Source: Bacteroidota bacterium (GTDB taxonomy: Bacteria > Bacteroidota > Bacteroidia > Chitinophagales > Chitinophagaceae). Taken from it: a stretch of DNA of 64,000 nucleotides. Position numbers and translations under genes: made by a program. Location: the NCBI GenBank assembly GCA_023386555.1, contig JAEWJK010000009.1:124001-188000 (forward strand), written 5' to 3'. The notes below the pieces were generated by a model. It made no database searches. It worked only from the letters and a program-made list of their open reading frames with translations, and was not told where the DNA came from. Shown one piece after another: positions 50,361 through 59,631 of this stretch (positions are counted from its first letter, which is position 1; every line of letters starts with the position of its first letter).

Positions 50361-50576
50361 ATGGATAAGAAAGATCAAAATATGCCATCTAACGATCCGG
50401 CAGCAAGACAAGCTTTAAGAGATGAGGCAAACAAACCTGAGCCGTTGTATGATAAAACAGATCGTAATTTTCAAAGGCAGAATCAAGGTCTCCAGGATGG
50501 TACAACAAATGATCCTGAAATGACTGGTGAAGAGAATGGAGGTAGTAGTTCGGATGAAGAGAAAGATATCATCTGA
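50361..50576 (+). CDS. small hydrophilic hypothetical protein
   Basis: A 71-residue, very polar, probably disordered protein (MDKKDQNMPSNDPAARQALR..., 'TGEENGGSSSDEEKDII'). It lies divergent from the acetyltransferase gene, and its stop is next to the convergent hydrolase gene, with a perfect hairpin just inside that gene that may terminate it. Function unknown. Confidence 0.6.
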   Translation: MDKKDQNMPSNDPAARQALRDEANKPEPLYDKTDRNFQRQNQGLQDGTTNDPEMTGEENGGSSSDEEKDII

Positions 50577-51224
50577 TCACTGTTCAATGAGCTTTCTGAG
50601 CAAAACAGAAAGCTCATTTGCTTTGTTCATGATCATCAGGTGACCTCCACCCTTAATTGTATAATCAGCATGCACATATTGATACCGTAACAGGTTGTCT
50701 TTATCGCCATGAATGTGGATGATGTTTGGTTGTGGTTCGGTAAGATCCCAATGGCCGATGCTATTGATGCACCATTTTACAAACGGCAGATCTGTTCTTT
50801 CAATTACATCACGCAATCGTTGTTTGTCAGCTGCTGTTTCTGCACCCATCACCCAACAATTGATTGGAAAGATGAGCCGCATGATCGTTCTTGTTGTTAA
50901 CCGATATAAGGGAAGATATTTTATAAGAAATCTTGTATAAGGCGGAAATTCTTTTGAAGTTCTATTACTGGAAATGATGATGGCTTTCATTGCAGGATTT
51001 GCTTTCACAATTTCCGAAGCCATCATTCCACCCATTGAAAGTCCAATGATCGTTGCATCAGGTTCTGTGATCTTCTCACTCAAACGCAAGGCATAAGATC
51101 GTAGGGTATCATTTTTCAGAGGCTTTATCCAATCAAGAAAAACAGGTTCGCAAAAAGACAGATCGAGTTTGCTGAAAACTGTTCTGTCTGCTCCTAATCC
51201 ACTTATCAGATAAACCTTTTTCAT
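50577..51224 (-). CDS. alpha/beta hydrolase
   Basis: A 215-residue alpha/beta fold protein. The nucleophile elbow is 'TIIGLSMGGMMASEI' (GxSxG with Ser), the acid is probably the Asp in 'HGDKDNLL', and the catalytic His lies in 'KGGGHLMIMN'. The N-terminal 'VYLISGLGADRTVFSK' gives the oxyanion hole. The substrate is unknown. It is convergent with the small polar gene. Confidence 0.85.
   Translation of the reverse strand: MKKVYLISGLGADRTVFSKLDLSFCEPVFLDWIKPLKNDTLRSYALRLSEKITEPDATIIGLSMGGMMASEIVKANPAMKAIIISSNRTSKEFPPYTRFLIKYLPLYRLTTRTIMRLIFPINCWVMGAETAADKQRLRDVIERTDLPFVKWCINSIGHWDLTEPQPNIIHIHGDKDNLLRYQYVHADYTIKGGGHLMIMNKANELSVLLRKLIEQ
50586..50625 (+). terminator. terminator of the small polar gene, embedded in the hydrolase gene
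   Basis: Perfect 13-bp arms (50586-50598 / 50606-50618, core ATGAGCTTTCTG) with a 7-nt loop lie 9 bp inside the convergent hydrolase coding region, followed by a T-rich stretch on the plus strand. Confidence 0.65.
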
Positions 51225-51263
51225 TTCTTTTCTCGTTCTTCAAATCTCGTACATCGTACTTTC

Positions 51264-52547
51264 TTATACCGCTTTCACTAAATAATAATTCTTCTTCCCC
51301 TTCTGCACAAGCATATATTTTCCTTGTAATAATTCAGAACTGCTAACTGTTAGCTGCTCAATGCCTATTTTCTTTTTATTGATACTAATTCCACCTCCCT
51401 GCCACATTTTTCTTGCTTCACCTTTACTTGGGAAAATTTGAGTATCGGCCAGAAAGGAAACCAGTTCGTAACCTGTTTCCAATGATGTTTTTGATACTTC
51501 CACTGCAGGCACACCTTCCATCACCTGCAATAATTGTTCTTCATTTAAACTTTGTAAGGCTTCAGTTGTTGCATTGCCGAATAAAATGTCTGAAGCTTTT
51601 ACAGCAAACTCATAATCATCTTTACCATGCACAAACGTAGTAAGTTCTTCTGCCAAACGTTTCTGCAGTATTCTTATGTGCGGTGCATTTTCATGCTCCG
51701 TCAATAAAGCATCTATTTCAGCTAAAGGCAAAAGGGTAAATATTTTGATCCATTTTTTTGCATCATCATCACTTGCATTTAACCAGAACTGATAAAACTG
51801 GTAAGGTGATGTTCTTTTAGGATCGAGCCAGACATTTCCTTGTTCCGTTTTGCCAAATTTTCCTCCATCGGCTTTGGTTACTAAAGGACAAGTAAAAGCA
51901 TAAGCCTCACCTTGTGCTTTTCTGCGGATCAATTCTGTACCGGTAACAATATTTCCCCACTGATCACTACCACCCATCTGCAGTTTGCAATTATGATTTT
52001 TGTACAACCAGTAAAAGTCATAACCCTGTATCAGCTGGTAAGTAAATTCTGTAAAGCTGATGCCGCTTTCACCCTCAATTCTTTTTCTCACACTGTCCTT
52101 GCTCATCATATAATTCACGCTGATGTGCTTGCCCACATCACGAATAAAATCAAGAAAGCTGATGTTTTTAAACCAGTCATAGTTATTCACCATAACGGCA
52201 GCATTTGGTTTGCTCTGATCAAAATCAAGGTATTGCTCCAGTTGTTTTCTGATGCCTTCCTGGTTTATTTTTAATGCATCTTCGCTAAGCATTTTTCGTT
52301 CTTCGCTCTTAAAACTGGGATCACCCACCATTCCTGTAGCTCCACCCACCAATGCATAAGGTTTATGACCAGCTCTTTGCAAATGAACCAATAACAGTAT
52401 TGGTACTAAACTTCCAATATGCAGACTATCAGCAGTTGGATCGAAACCCACATAACCATGTACCATTTCTTTGTTTAGCAATTCTTCAGTTCCGGGCATA
52501 ATATCTTGTAACATGCCTCTCCATCTAAGTTCTTCAACCAGGTTCAT
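51264..52547 (-). CDS. tyrS: tyrosine--tRNA ligase
   Basis: A 427-residue class I synthetase. The HIGH-like 'DSLHIGSLVPILL' lies in the nucleotide-binding fold with 'VGFDPTA' before it. The tyrosine-specific 'YQLIQGYDFYWLYKNHNCKLQMGGSDQWGNI' region is at ~51958-52050, and the KMSKS loop is 'KFGKTEQGNVWLDP'. The C-terminal S4 RNA-binding domain ends with 'LVQKGKKNYYLVKAV'. It has its own -7 motif TACATTTG. Confidence 0.97.
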   Translation of the reverse strand: MNLVEELRWRGMLQDIMPGTEELLNKEMVHGYVGFDPTADSLHIGSLVPILLLVHLQRAGHKPYALVGGATGMVGDPSFKSEERKMLSEDALKINQEGIRKQLEQYLDFDQSKPNAAVMVNNYDWFKNISFLDFIRDVGKHISVNYMMSKDSVRKRIEGESGISFTEFTYQLIQGYDFYWLYKNHNCKLQMGGSDQWGNIVTGTELIRRKAQGEAYAFTCPLVTKADGGKFGKTEQGNVWLDPKRTSPYQFYQFWLNASDDDAKKWIKIFTLLPLAEIDALLTEHENAPHIRILQKRLAEELTTFVHGKDDYEFAVKASDILFGNATTEALQSLNEEQLLQVMEGVPAVEVSKTSLETGYELVSFLADTQIFPSKGEARKMWQGGGISINKKKIGIEQLTVSSSELLQGKYMLVQKGKKNYYLVKAV

Positions 52548-52564
52548 TTACATTCAAATTTTGG

Positions 52565-52572
52565 CAAATGTA
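52565..52572 (-). promoter_or_regulatory. -7 element TACATTTG of tyrS
   Basis: TACATTTG on the minus strand, 17 nt before the tyrS ATG, matches TAnnTTTG exactly. Confidence 0.5.
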
Positions 52573-52640
52573 ACTATTCGGTAAGTGCTCGTAAACCGCT
52601 GAGAGATTTTTATTATTGAGTCGGCTGTTGAATATCAATG

Positions 52641-52710
52641 TAGCTATGGTTGCGTCGCATCTTTCCGACGTAAAGCCGGAATCCCGATCTAACTTCGGGA
52701 CTTGTACTTT
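52641..52710 (+). repeat. dispersed intergenic repeat, long form (copy F)
   Basis: This copy shares TTGCGTCGCATCTTTC, GGAATCCCGAT, TCGGGACTTGTAC and similar stretches with the 14188-14260 copy, including an inverted pair CCCGA/TCGGG. Compared with the short copies it carries the same extra palindromic segment. Confidence 0.8.
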
Positions 52711-52824
52711 TTGTTTAGAATGGCAGCTTTTTGCATTAGTGCTATGATTGAACGACTTGTTTTCTTATCTTCGACATTCAAATCTTTATATTACTGCTCC
52801 ATTTCTACACGTAAGTAAAAAGCC

Positions 52825-52862
52825 GAATAAAGTTCAGAACGTACAAGGGAGTGACACAACAG
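52825..52862 (+). repeat. dispersed intergenic repeat (copy G)
   Basis: 38 bp matching 4912-4949 with four mismatches (core GTACAAGGGAGTGACACAAC). It lies 110 bp before the PorV-like start. Confidence 0.75.
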
Positions 52863-52973
52863 GTGTTCAGGTCAGTTGATACAGCTCGTTAACTAAGTAA
52901 AAATTAATGCTTCAGGCAACATTTTACAAAATTTACGTGCCTTTGTTTGGTTATTTTAGCAGCTTACTGTTAT

Positions 52974-54077
52974 ATGATGAAAAAAGGACTTTTGTCGGTG
53001 ATAGCCATTGTTTTTGTGCTTTGTGCTGAAGCCCAGTTCAGGAAATATTCTAATGAGTTTCTGAATATTGGTGCCGGAGCCAGAGGACTTGGAATGGGTG
53101 GGGCACAGGTGGCTTCTTCGAATGATGCTACTTCAGGTTACTGGAATCCTGCAGGTTTGGTTGTTGTAAGAGATCATCCTTCGGTTTCTTTTATGCATGC
53201 AGAATATTTTGGCGGCATTGGTAAATACGATTTTGCATCGGTTATCATTCCGGCAAAAAATGTAAACCGAACTTTAGGAATATCTATGATGCGTTTTGCA
53301 GTAGATGATATTCCTAACACATTGTTTCTCGTAGAGCCTGATGGAAGTGTGAACTATAATAACATCAGAACATTTTCTTCCGCTGATTATGCTTTTTTAT
53401 TGTCATTTGCACAAAAGATAAAAGATGAAGAAGACAGGAAGCTGTACTTCGGTGCCAACGCAAAGATCATTTATCGTAAAGTAGGAACTTTTGCCAATGC
53501 CTGGGGATTTGGATTTGATGCAGGCATTCAATACAAAACAAAAAAATGGCAGCTAGGATTAACAGCAAGAGACATTACTACAACATTTAATGCATGGTCT
53601 TTCAATTTTAATGAAAGAGAAAAAGAGGTATTGTATCTGACGAATAACGATATACCGGTGAAGTCAACCGAAATGACAGCACCCAGATTGGTTGCAGGAG
53701 CAGCTTATACTTTCAATTTATCAAAAAAAGTAAGCCTTTTAGCTGAGGCTGATTTTGATTTTACGTTTGATGGTAAAAGGAATACTGTTATCAGCAGTAA
53801 TGTAGTGAGTGTTGATCCTAGGATCGGAGTGGAAGCAAGTTTTAATAATGCATTTTTCTTACGAGGTGGTGTTTCAAATTTCCAAAAAGGTTTATCAGAT
53901 GGTGATACATTGAACCAAAAGAAAGTTTGGATATTTCAGCCAAGCCTTGGAGCAGGTTTTAAAACAGGGAATGTGGCAGTTGATTATGCTTTTATGAATC
54001 TTGCCAATCAATCAAATCCTTTATACACACATATTTTTTCTTTAAGAGTTGATCTTGTTAGAAAAGAAAAGAAATAA
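52974..54077 (+). CDS. PorV/PorQ family outer membrane protein
   Basis: A 367-residue protein from the ATG at 52974 (MMKKGLLSVIAIVFVLCAEAQF); an ATG one codon later also fits. After the signal peptide comes 'NIGAGARGLGMGGAQVASSNDATSGYWNPAGL' (~53066-53161), the PorV/PorQ/FadL-like start, followed by beta-barrel strands. PorV shuttles T9SS cargo to the PorU sortase in the outer membrane. The next gene encodes a PorU2-like peptidase starting one base after this stop, so the pair is very likely functional together. Confidence 0.87.
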   Translation: MMKKGLLSVIAIVFVLCAEAQFRKYSNEFLNIGAGARGLGMGGAQVASSNDATSGYWNPAGLVVVRDHPSVSFMHAEYFGGIGKYDFASVIIPAKNVNRTLGISMMRFAVDDIPNTLFLVEPDGSVNYNNIRTFSSADYAFLLSFAQKIKDEEDRKLYFGANAKIIYRKVGTFANAWGFGFDAGIQYKTKKWQLGLTARDITTTFNAWSFNFNEREKEVLYLTNNDIPVKSTEMTAPRLVAGAAYTFNLSKKVSLLAEADFDFTFDGKRNTVISSNVVSVDPRIGVEASFNNAFFLRGGVSNFQKGLSDGDTLNQKKVWIFQPSLGAGFKTGNVAVDYAFMNLANQSNPLYTHIFSLRVDLVRKEKK

Positions 54078-54078
54078 G

Positions 54079-57000
54079 ATGAGAAAATTTTTGTTGATAC
54101 TCGTTTTGCTGGCCGGCAAGTTTGCTTTTGCACAACAGTATAATAATGAGTGGATAGACTATAGTAAAACTTATTACAAGTTTAAAATAGCTCAGACAGG
54201 ATTGTATCGTATCAATCAGAACGTGTTGCCGACAGCAATCAGTAATATACCTGCAGAGCAATTTCAACTTTGGAGAAATGGAAAGCAGGTTACGCTATAT
54301 ACTTCTGTAGCTACTGGAGCTTTGGGAACAGGTGGATATATTGAATTCTGGGGAGAGAAGAATGATGGAGTTGCCGATAAACCTTTATATCTAGATCCAG
54401 CATATCAGTTGTCAGATAGAATTAGTTTAGAAACCGATACTGCCGCATATTTTCTTACCATACATACAAACACATCAGCCAATTTAAGGTTTATCGATCA
54501 GGCTAATCCTGTTGCTGGAAATAGTTTACCGGCTCAGCAGTTTTTTATGCATACAGCAAGACATGATTTTAAGAACGTAATAAGCAGAGGACGGTTTCAA
54601 TATTTAGGTGTTAATGTATATTCTTCCTCTTATGATTATGGAGAATGGTGGAGTAGTGGTGATATAAATCCGGCAACACCAAGAGATATTTCATTTGGCG
54701 GATTGAATGTTGCTTCATCAGGTGGAAATGCAACTTTGAAAGTTAGTATTGCAGGCACCTCTATCGATGGTACAAAACCAGTTAGAGTTTCAGTTAATAA
54801 TAACATTGTTATTGATACAAATTTTACCGCTGATCAGGCTGCAATTATTAACAGGCATGGTGCTGCTAATGTAAACTTATCGTTCCTGACAAATAATACG
54901 ATAATAAGGATCAGTAATCAATCTACAAACGCTACCAATCGTTTTGTAAGTGGTTTTATTGAACTGACTTATCCAAGAACCTGGGATTTCAATAACCAGA
55001 ATAATTTTCAATTCTCACTACCTGCAACATCATCTGTTTATATAGAGATCAGTAATTTCAATGCAGGATCATCAGCACCGGTTTTATACGATCTTACCAA
55101 TAACAAAAGATATGTTGCTGATGTTGCTGCTGGAAAATATCGTTTTGTTCTACCTGCCGATGCCGCCAGGAATTTTGTATTAGTGAGCCAGACTGCAGGC
55201 TTAACTAATGTTACACAATTACAATCAAAGTCATTTGTGAATTATGCGGCTTCTGCAAACCAGGGAGATTTTTTAATCATCACCCATAATACATTAAGGA
55301 CATCCGGTGATCCTGTTGAACAATATCGTTCTTATCGTTCATCTTCAGCCGGAGGAAATTATAATGCAAAGATTTACGATATTGATGAGTTAACTGATCA
55401 ATTTGCATTCGGCATTAGCAAACATCCATTGAGCGTAAAGAACTTTCTTCGTTTCGCCAGGAACGCATATTCAGTAGCACCAAAATCAGCTTTCATAATC
55501 GGTCGTGGTGTTACTTATGAGGAATACTCATATCACCAAGGTGATCCGGAAGCTGAGAAATTAAATCTTGTACCAACATTTGGTTATCCTGGTTCTGATA
55601 TTTTACTTGCTTCCAATAATCTGGAACCTGTTCCTGCAACACCAATCGGAAGACTGGCAGCCATCACTCCACAGGAAGTGTCGCTTTACTTAAGCAAAAT
55701 CTCTGAATATGAATCTGCACAAACCAGTTTAAGTCAGACAATCGCTGAAAAGAAATGGATGAAGAATATTATTCATGTTGCTGGTGCAAATGATCCGGGT
55801 CTTGATAATGCCATCACCAATGAAATGACTGGTTATAAAGCTATAATTCAAGATACCTCTTATGGAGCTAAGGTGTACGATTTTAGCAAAGCAACTACTG
55901 GTCCGGCTACCGGTATTACAGATGCTTTATTAAGAAATTTGTTACGTGAAGGTGTAGGTTTGGTTACTTATTTTGGCCATGGTTCTTCCACGATTCTTGA
56001 TTACAATTTACCTGATGTATCAACCTGGAATAACCAGGATAAATATCCATTGTTCTTAATGTTAGGTTGTAACGTAGGAAATTTCTTTAGTTATGATGAA
56101 GCAAGACTTTCGGTTAAACAAACTTTAACTGAGAAGTATGTTCTTACATCTCAGTTAGGCGGAATTGGTCTTGTGGCCAGTACACATTTTGGAACTTTTG
56201 GTGAACTGGATGCTTATGCCGATAGATTTTATACAGCCATCGGCAGAACGCAATATAACAAACCTATTGGTGCTGCTATTCAGGAAGTTTCACAACAATT
56301 ATTGCCTTCTGCGATCAACAGTTTTGTAATGAGGCTTCATCTTGAGCAACATTTATTGCATGGTGATCCTGCCTTGAAGCCTAATTCATTTCCAAAACCT
56401 GATTTTGTTATTGAAGAGCCACAGGTCATCATCAATCCATCCTTCATTTCAGTTGCTGATACTGTCTTTAGTGTGAAAGCATATTTTCATAATCTTGGGA
56501 AAGCCGTTGGAAATGCATCTTCAAAAGTGGGTATTGAAGTTAAAAGAAGATATCCTGATGGAACGACTGCAGTAGTGCTTACACAAGATATCACTCCGGC
56601 CATACGAAATATAGATTCAATCAGCTTCAACTTACCAATTATTCCGACAAGAGATAAAGGAGAAAATAAACTTATTGTTACAATTGATTATACAGGTCAG
56701 TATGATGAGTTAAGTGAATCAAATAATTCAACTGAAAAAACATTTTTCATTTTTGAAGACGAATTAAGACCAGTGTATCCTTATAATTTTTCAATCATCA
56801 ATCGGAATAATGCGAAGCTCGTAGCCTCTACTGCAGATCCATTGTTAGGTGTAAGAACTTATATGATGGAAATGGACACTACCGAATTTTTCAATTCACC
56901 ATCAAAAATAACCAGGACAATTACCAGTGCAGGTGGTGTTATAGAATTTGATCCGGGCATAACTTACCAGGATTCTTTGGTGTATTACTGGAGGGTTGCC

Positions 57001-59160
57001 ATCACACCAAATACAGGAATGCCTCATTGGAACACATCAAGCTTTGTTTATTTGAATGGAACAAATCTTGGGTTCAATCAATCACATTTTTATCAACATA
57101 CAAAATCCACTCAGAGCCGAGTTTATATTGATAGTGCCGATAGAAAATGGAAGTTTGGACTTGGCTCTACAAGTTTGACTATTCGAAACAGGGTCTTTAT
57201 TCCTGTTCAGAATATGGGTGACTCTGAGTTTTCAATAGTAATAAACGGACTCACATCTATCTACAGTGCATGTGTAGGCAATTCACTCATATTTAATGTA
57301 TTTGATCCAGTAAGTATGAAGCCTTGGTATAATCAGGATGTTCCATCAACCGTTCCAGGTACAATAACAAATCCAAGTCAAGGATACATGGGAAGCGGTG
57401 CTGTTTGTACTACTGGCAGACAGTACAATTTTGAATGGTCTTATACAACTATAGCTGAGCGAAGAAAGATGAGAGACTTTTTGGATGCTTTGCCAAACGA
57501 TGTAGTTGTAACTGTTAGAACTATCAACAATACAGATATACCTGCTCCTTTCATTAATGAATGGAAAAATGATGCACTAACAGATGGTACAGGTAATACT
57601 TTATATGACAGGTTAGTTTCAGCCGGATTTGTGGATATTGATTCGTTCAGTTATCTAAGATCATGGGCATTTGTTTATAAGAAAAGTAATCCAACATTTA
57701 CACCAAAATGGGAGTTTACCAATGATGAATTCGATCAGTTGCAAATGGATGTATTAGTTCCTTCCATTGACACATTAGGATACATCACATCACCAAAATT
57801 CGGTCCTGCAGCAGCATGGCAGGAAGTAAAATGGAGAGGCTCGTCTTTGGAAAATCAATCTACCGATGTTTATACTGTTGGCGTGATTGGTGTGAGAGAA
57901 AACGGACAGGAAGATCTGCTTTACACACTCAATAGTTCACAGCAGGATTTTAATATTTCTTCTGTTAATGCAACAACTTATCCATATATCAGGTTAATGA
58001 TGTTTACGGAAGATAAAACTAATCTTGCACCATATCAATTAAGATGGTGGAGATTGTATTACACACCTGTACCGGAAGGAGCATTGGCTGCAAATCTTAA
58101 ATTCAGTTTTAAAGACACACTTGAAGCCGGTGAACCATTGTTGATCGAAATTCCATTCAAGAATGTAAGCGATGTTGCTTTTGCAAATCTTATTAAGGTG
58201 AATGTGTCTGTTCGAGACAGGAACAATCAACAAACGATTATTTCTGTACCACGATTGAAAGCTGTTGTTTCAGGTGATACTACAATGTTCACTTACCAAT
58301 TGAATACATCCGGTTTTGTAGGATCGAATACTTTATCTGTTGATGTAAATCCGGATAATGATCAACCTGAACAGGCTCATTTCAACAACTTCTTTTATAA
58401 AACGTTCTTCGTTAAAGGTGATCTTTATAAACCAACGTTGGATGTAACTTTTGATGGGGTAAGAATATTGAACCGAGATATTGTTTCAGCCAAACCAAAA
58501 ATACTGGTGAAGTTGAGAGATGAATCTAAGTTTCTAGCATTAGACGATACTTCACTGGTAACCATCATGCTTAAGTATCCTGATAATTCTGTAAGAAGAT
58601 TCAGGTTTGGGACAGACACCTTGAAGTTCACTCCAGGTTCTATAGGTACAAATAATGAAGCAATGGCAGAATTTACTCCATCATTATTAGAAGACGGAGA
58701 ATATGAACTGATCGTAACAGGTAAAGATAAAAGTGGCAATACTGCAGGAAATTTAGAATACAGAGTATTGTTCCAGGTGTATAATACACCAATGATCAGT
58801 AATATGTTCAACTATCCAAATCCTTTCACTACATCAACTGCATTTGTGTTTACGTTAACCGGAAGCGTTGTACCGCAGAATTTAAAAATTCAGATACTAA
58901 CCATCACTGGTAAGATAGTAAGAGAGATCACTAAAGATGAACTAGGTCCATTGAATATTGGAAGAAACATTACCTCATTCAAATGGGATGGAACAGATCA
59001 ATACGGACAAAAGCTTGGTAATGGTGTTTATCTCTATAGGGTAGTAACTAATCTCAACGGAAGTAAACTGGATAAGTTTTCGCTTGATGGAAACGGAAAC
59101 AAGGATAATACTGATAAATACTTCAATAAAGGTTATGGCAAGATGTACCTCATGCGTTAA
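54079..59160 (+). CDS. PorU2-like type IX secretion sortase candidate (C25 peptidase)
   Basis: A 1693-residue secreted protein from ATG 54079 (signal peptide MRKFLLILVLLAGKFAFAQ). A ~430-residue N-terminal beta-rich part precedes a C25/gingipain-type peptidase domain with the catalytic pair His634 ('YFGHGSSTI') and Cys664 ('LMLGCNVGNFF'), 30 residues apart as in gingipain-like enzymes. Long beta-sandwich regions follow, and the C-terminus is a CTD/FlgD-like domain ('NYPNPFTTSTAFVF', 'TDQYGQKLGNGVYLYRV'). This layout fits the PorU2 family, candidate sortases that trim T9SS C-terminal domains. The active-site role is inferred. Confidence 0.85.
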   Translation: MRKFLLILVLLAGKFAFAQQYNNEWIDYSKTYYKFKIAQTGLYRINQNVLPTAISNIPAEQFQLWRNGKQVTLYTSVATGALGTGGYIEFWGEKNDGVADKPLYLDPAYQLSDRISLETDTAAYFLTIHTNTSANLRFIDQANPVAGNSLPAQQFFMHTARHDFKNVISRGRFQYLGVNVYSSSYDYGEWWSSGDINPATPRDISFGGLNVASSGGNATLKVSIAGTSIDGTKPVRVSVNNNIVIDTNFTADQAAIINRHGAANVNLSFLTNNTIIRISNQSTNATNRFVSGFIELTYPRTWDFNNQNNFQFSLPATSSVYIEISNFNAGSSAPVLYDLTNNKRYVADVAAGKYRFVLPADAARNFVLVSQTAGLTNVTQLQSKSFVNYAASANQGDFLIITHNTLRTSGDPVEQYRSYRSSSAGGNYNAKIYDIDELTDQFAFGISKHPLSVKNFLRFARNAYSVAPKSAFIIGRGVTYEEYSYHQGDPEAEKLNLVPTFGYPGSDILLASNNLEPVPATPIGRLAAITPQEVSLYLSKISEYESAQTSLSQTIAEKKWMKNIIHVAGANDPGLDNAITNEMTGYKAIIQDTSYGAKVYDFSKATTGPATGITDALLRNLLREGVGLVTYFGHGSSTILDYNLPDVSTWNNQDKYPLFLMLGCNVGNFFSYDEARLSVKQTLTEKYVLTSQLGGIGLVASTHFGTFGELDAYADRFYTAIGRTQYNKPIGAAIQEVSQQLLPSAINSFVMRLHLEQHLLHGDPALKPNSFPKPDFVIEEPQVIINPSFISVADTVFSVKAYFHNLGKAVGNASSKVGIEVKRRYPDGTTAVVLTQDITPAIRNIDSISFNLPIIPTRDKGENKLIVTIDYTGQYDELSESNNSTEKTFFIFEDELRPVYPYNFSIINRNNAKLVASTADPLLGVRTYMMEMDTTEFFNSPSKITRTITSAGGVIEFDPGITYQDSLVYYWRVAITPNTGMPHWNTSSFVYLNGTNLGFNQSHFYQHTKSTQSRVYIDSADRKWKFGLGSTSLTIRNRVFIPVQNMGDSEFSIVINGLTSIYSACVGNSLIFNVFDPVSMKPWYNQDVPSTVPGTITNPSQGYMGSGAVCTTGRQYNFEWSYTTIAERRKMRDFLDALPNDVVVTVRTINNTDIPAPFINEWKNDALTDGTGNTLYDRLVSAGFVDIDSFSYLRSWAFVYKKSNPTFTPKWEFTNDEFDQLQMDVLVPSIDTLGYITSPKFGPAAAWQEVKWRGSSLENQSTDVYTVGVIGVRENGQEDLLYTLNSSQQDFNISSVNATTYPYIRLMMFTEDKTNLAPYQLRWWRLYYTPVPEGALAANLKFSFKDTLEAGEPLLIEIPFKNVSDVAFANLIKVNVSVRDRNNQQTIISVPRLKAVVSGDTTMFTYQLNTSGFVGSNTLSVDVNPDNDQPEQAHFNNFFYKTFFVKGDLYKPTLDVTFDGVRILNRDIVSAKPKILVKLRDESKFLALDDTSLVTIMLKYPDNSVRRFRFGTDTLKFTPGSIGTNNEAMAEFTPSLLEDGEYELIVTGKDKSGNTAGNLEYRVLFQVYNTPMISNMFNYPNPFTTSTAFVFTLTGSVVPQNLKIQILTITGKIVREITKDELGPLNIGRNITSFKWDGTDQYGQKLGNGVYLYRVVTNLNGSKLDKFSLDGNGNKDNTDKYFNKGYGKMYLMR

Positions 59161-59165
59161 TTTTG
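59158..59165 (+). promoter_or_regulatory. -7 element TAATTTTG overlapping the PorU2 stop
   Basis: TAATTTTG shares its first three bases with the TAA stop of the upstream gene and lies 4 nt before the RDD ATG at 59170. It could give a leaderless RDD transcript, or be chance. Confidence 0.3.
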
Positions 59166-59169
59166 CCGG

Positions 59170-59547
59170 ATGAAATCTGTAGGTGTAGGTACAAGGGTAG
59201 TGAATTTCGTTATTGATACTGCTGTGATATTTCTCATCGCTTACATTGCTTCCAAAACCTGGAATTGGTATGTGTTTTATTGGCGTTACCCGTCTTTTAA
59301 TTTCGGATGGTTTTTCTTCGGTAGTGTTTTCATTTATTATACCATTGCTGAAGGTTTATTTTCAAGAACCCTGGGGAAACTGGTTAGTTCAACAAAAGTG
59401 GTGAACAAACACAATCGTAAACCTTCATTACTGCAAATACTATTCAGAAGCCTTATTCGTGTAACAATCATTGACATGTTCTTTATTCCATTTCTCGATA
59501 AGCCTTTACACGATTACGCCAGTAAAACCGAGTTAGTGGAGATCTGA
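59170..59547 (+). CDS. RDD family protein
   Basis: A 125-residue protein with the RDD pattern 'RVVNFVIDTAVIFLIAYI' (R, D in the first helix), a second helix and 'GKLVSSTKVVNKHNRKPS', then 'RSLIRVTIIDMFFIPF'. Three membrane segments are seen. It sits between PorU2 and the Hsp70-type gene and has no clear functional link to either. Confidence 0.87.
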   Translation: MKSVGVGTRVVNFVIDTAVIFLIAYIASKTWNWYVFYWRYPSFNFGWFFFGSVFIYYTIAEGLFSRTLGKLVSSTKVVNKHNRKPSLLQILFRSLIRVTIIDMFFIPFLDKPLHDYASKTELVEI

Positions 59548-59631
59548 CATTCACGAATTGAGGAAAATTCCTGTAACACGCTGGCTATTGTTTGCATTAT
59601 AACGAAGTTTGCATTTTAAAAATAGAGGAGT

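Larger units (their letters stand above)
52548..52973. other. 426-bp intergenic region between tyrS and the PorV-like gene
   Basis: No gene is seen. The region contains the tyrS promoter motif, one long dispersed repeat (52641-52710) and one short repeat (52825-52862), and then the leader of the PorV-like gene. Confidence 0.6.
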
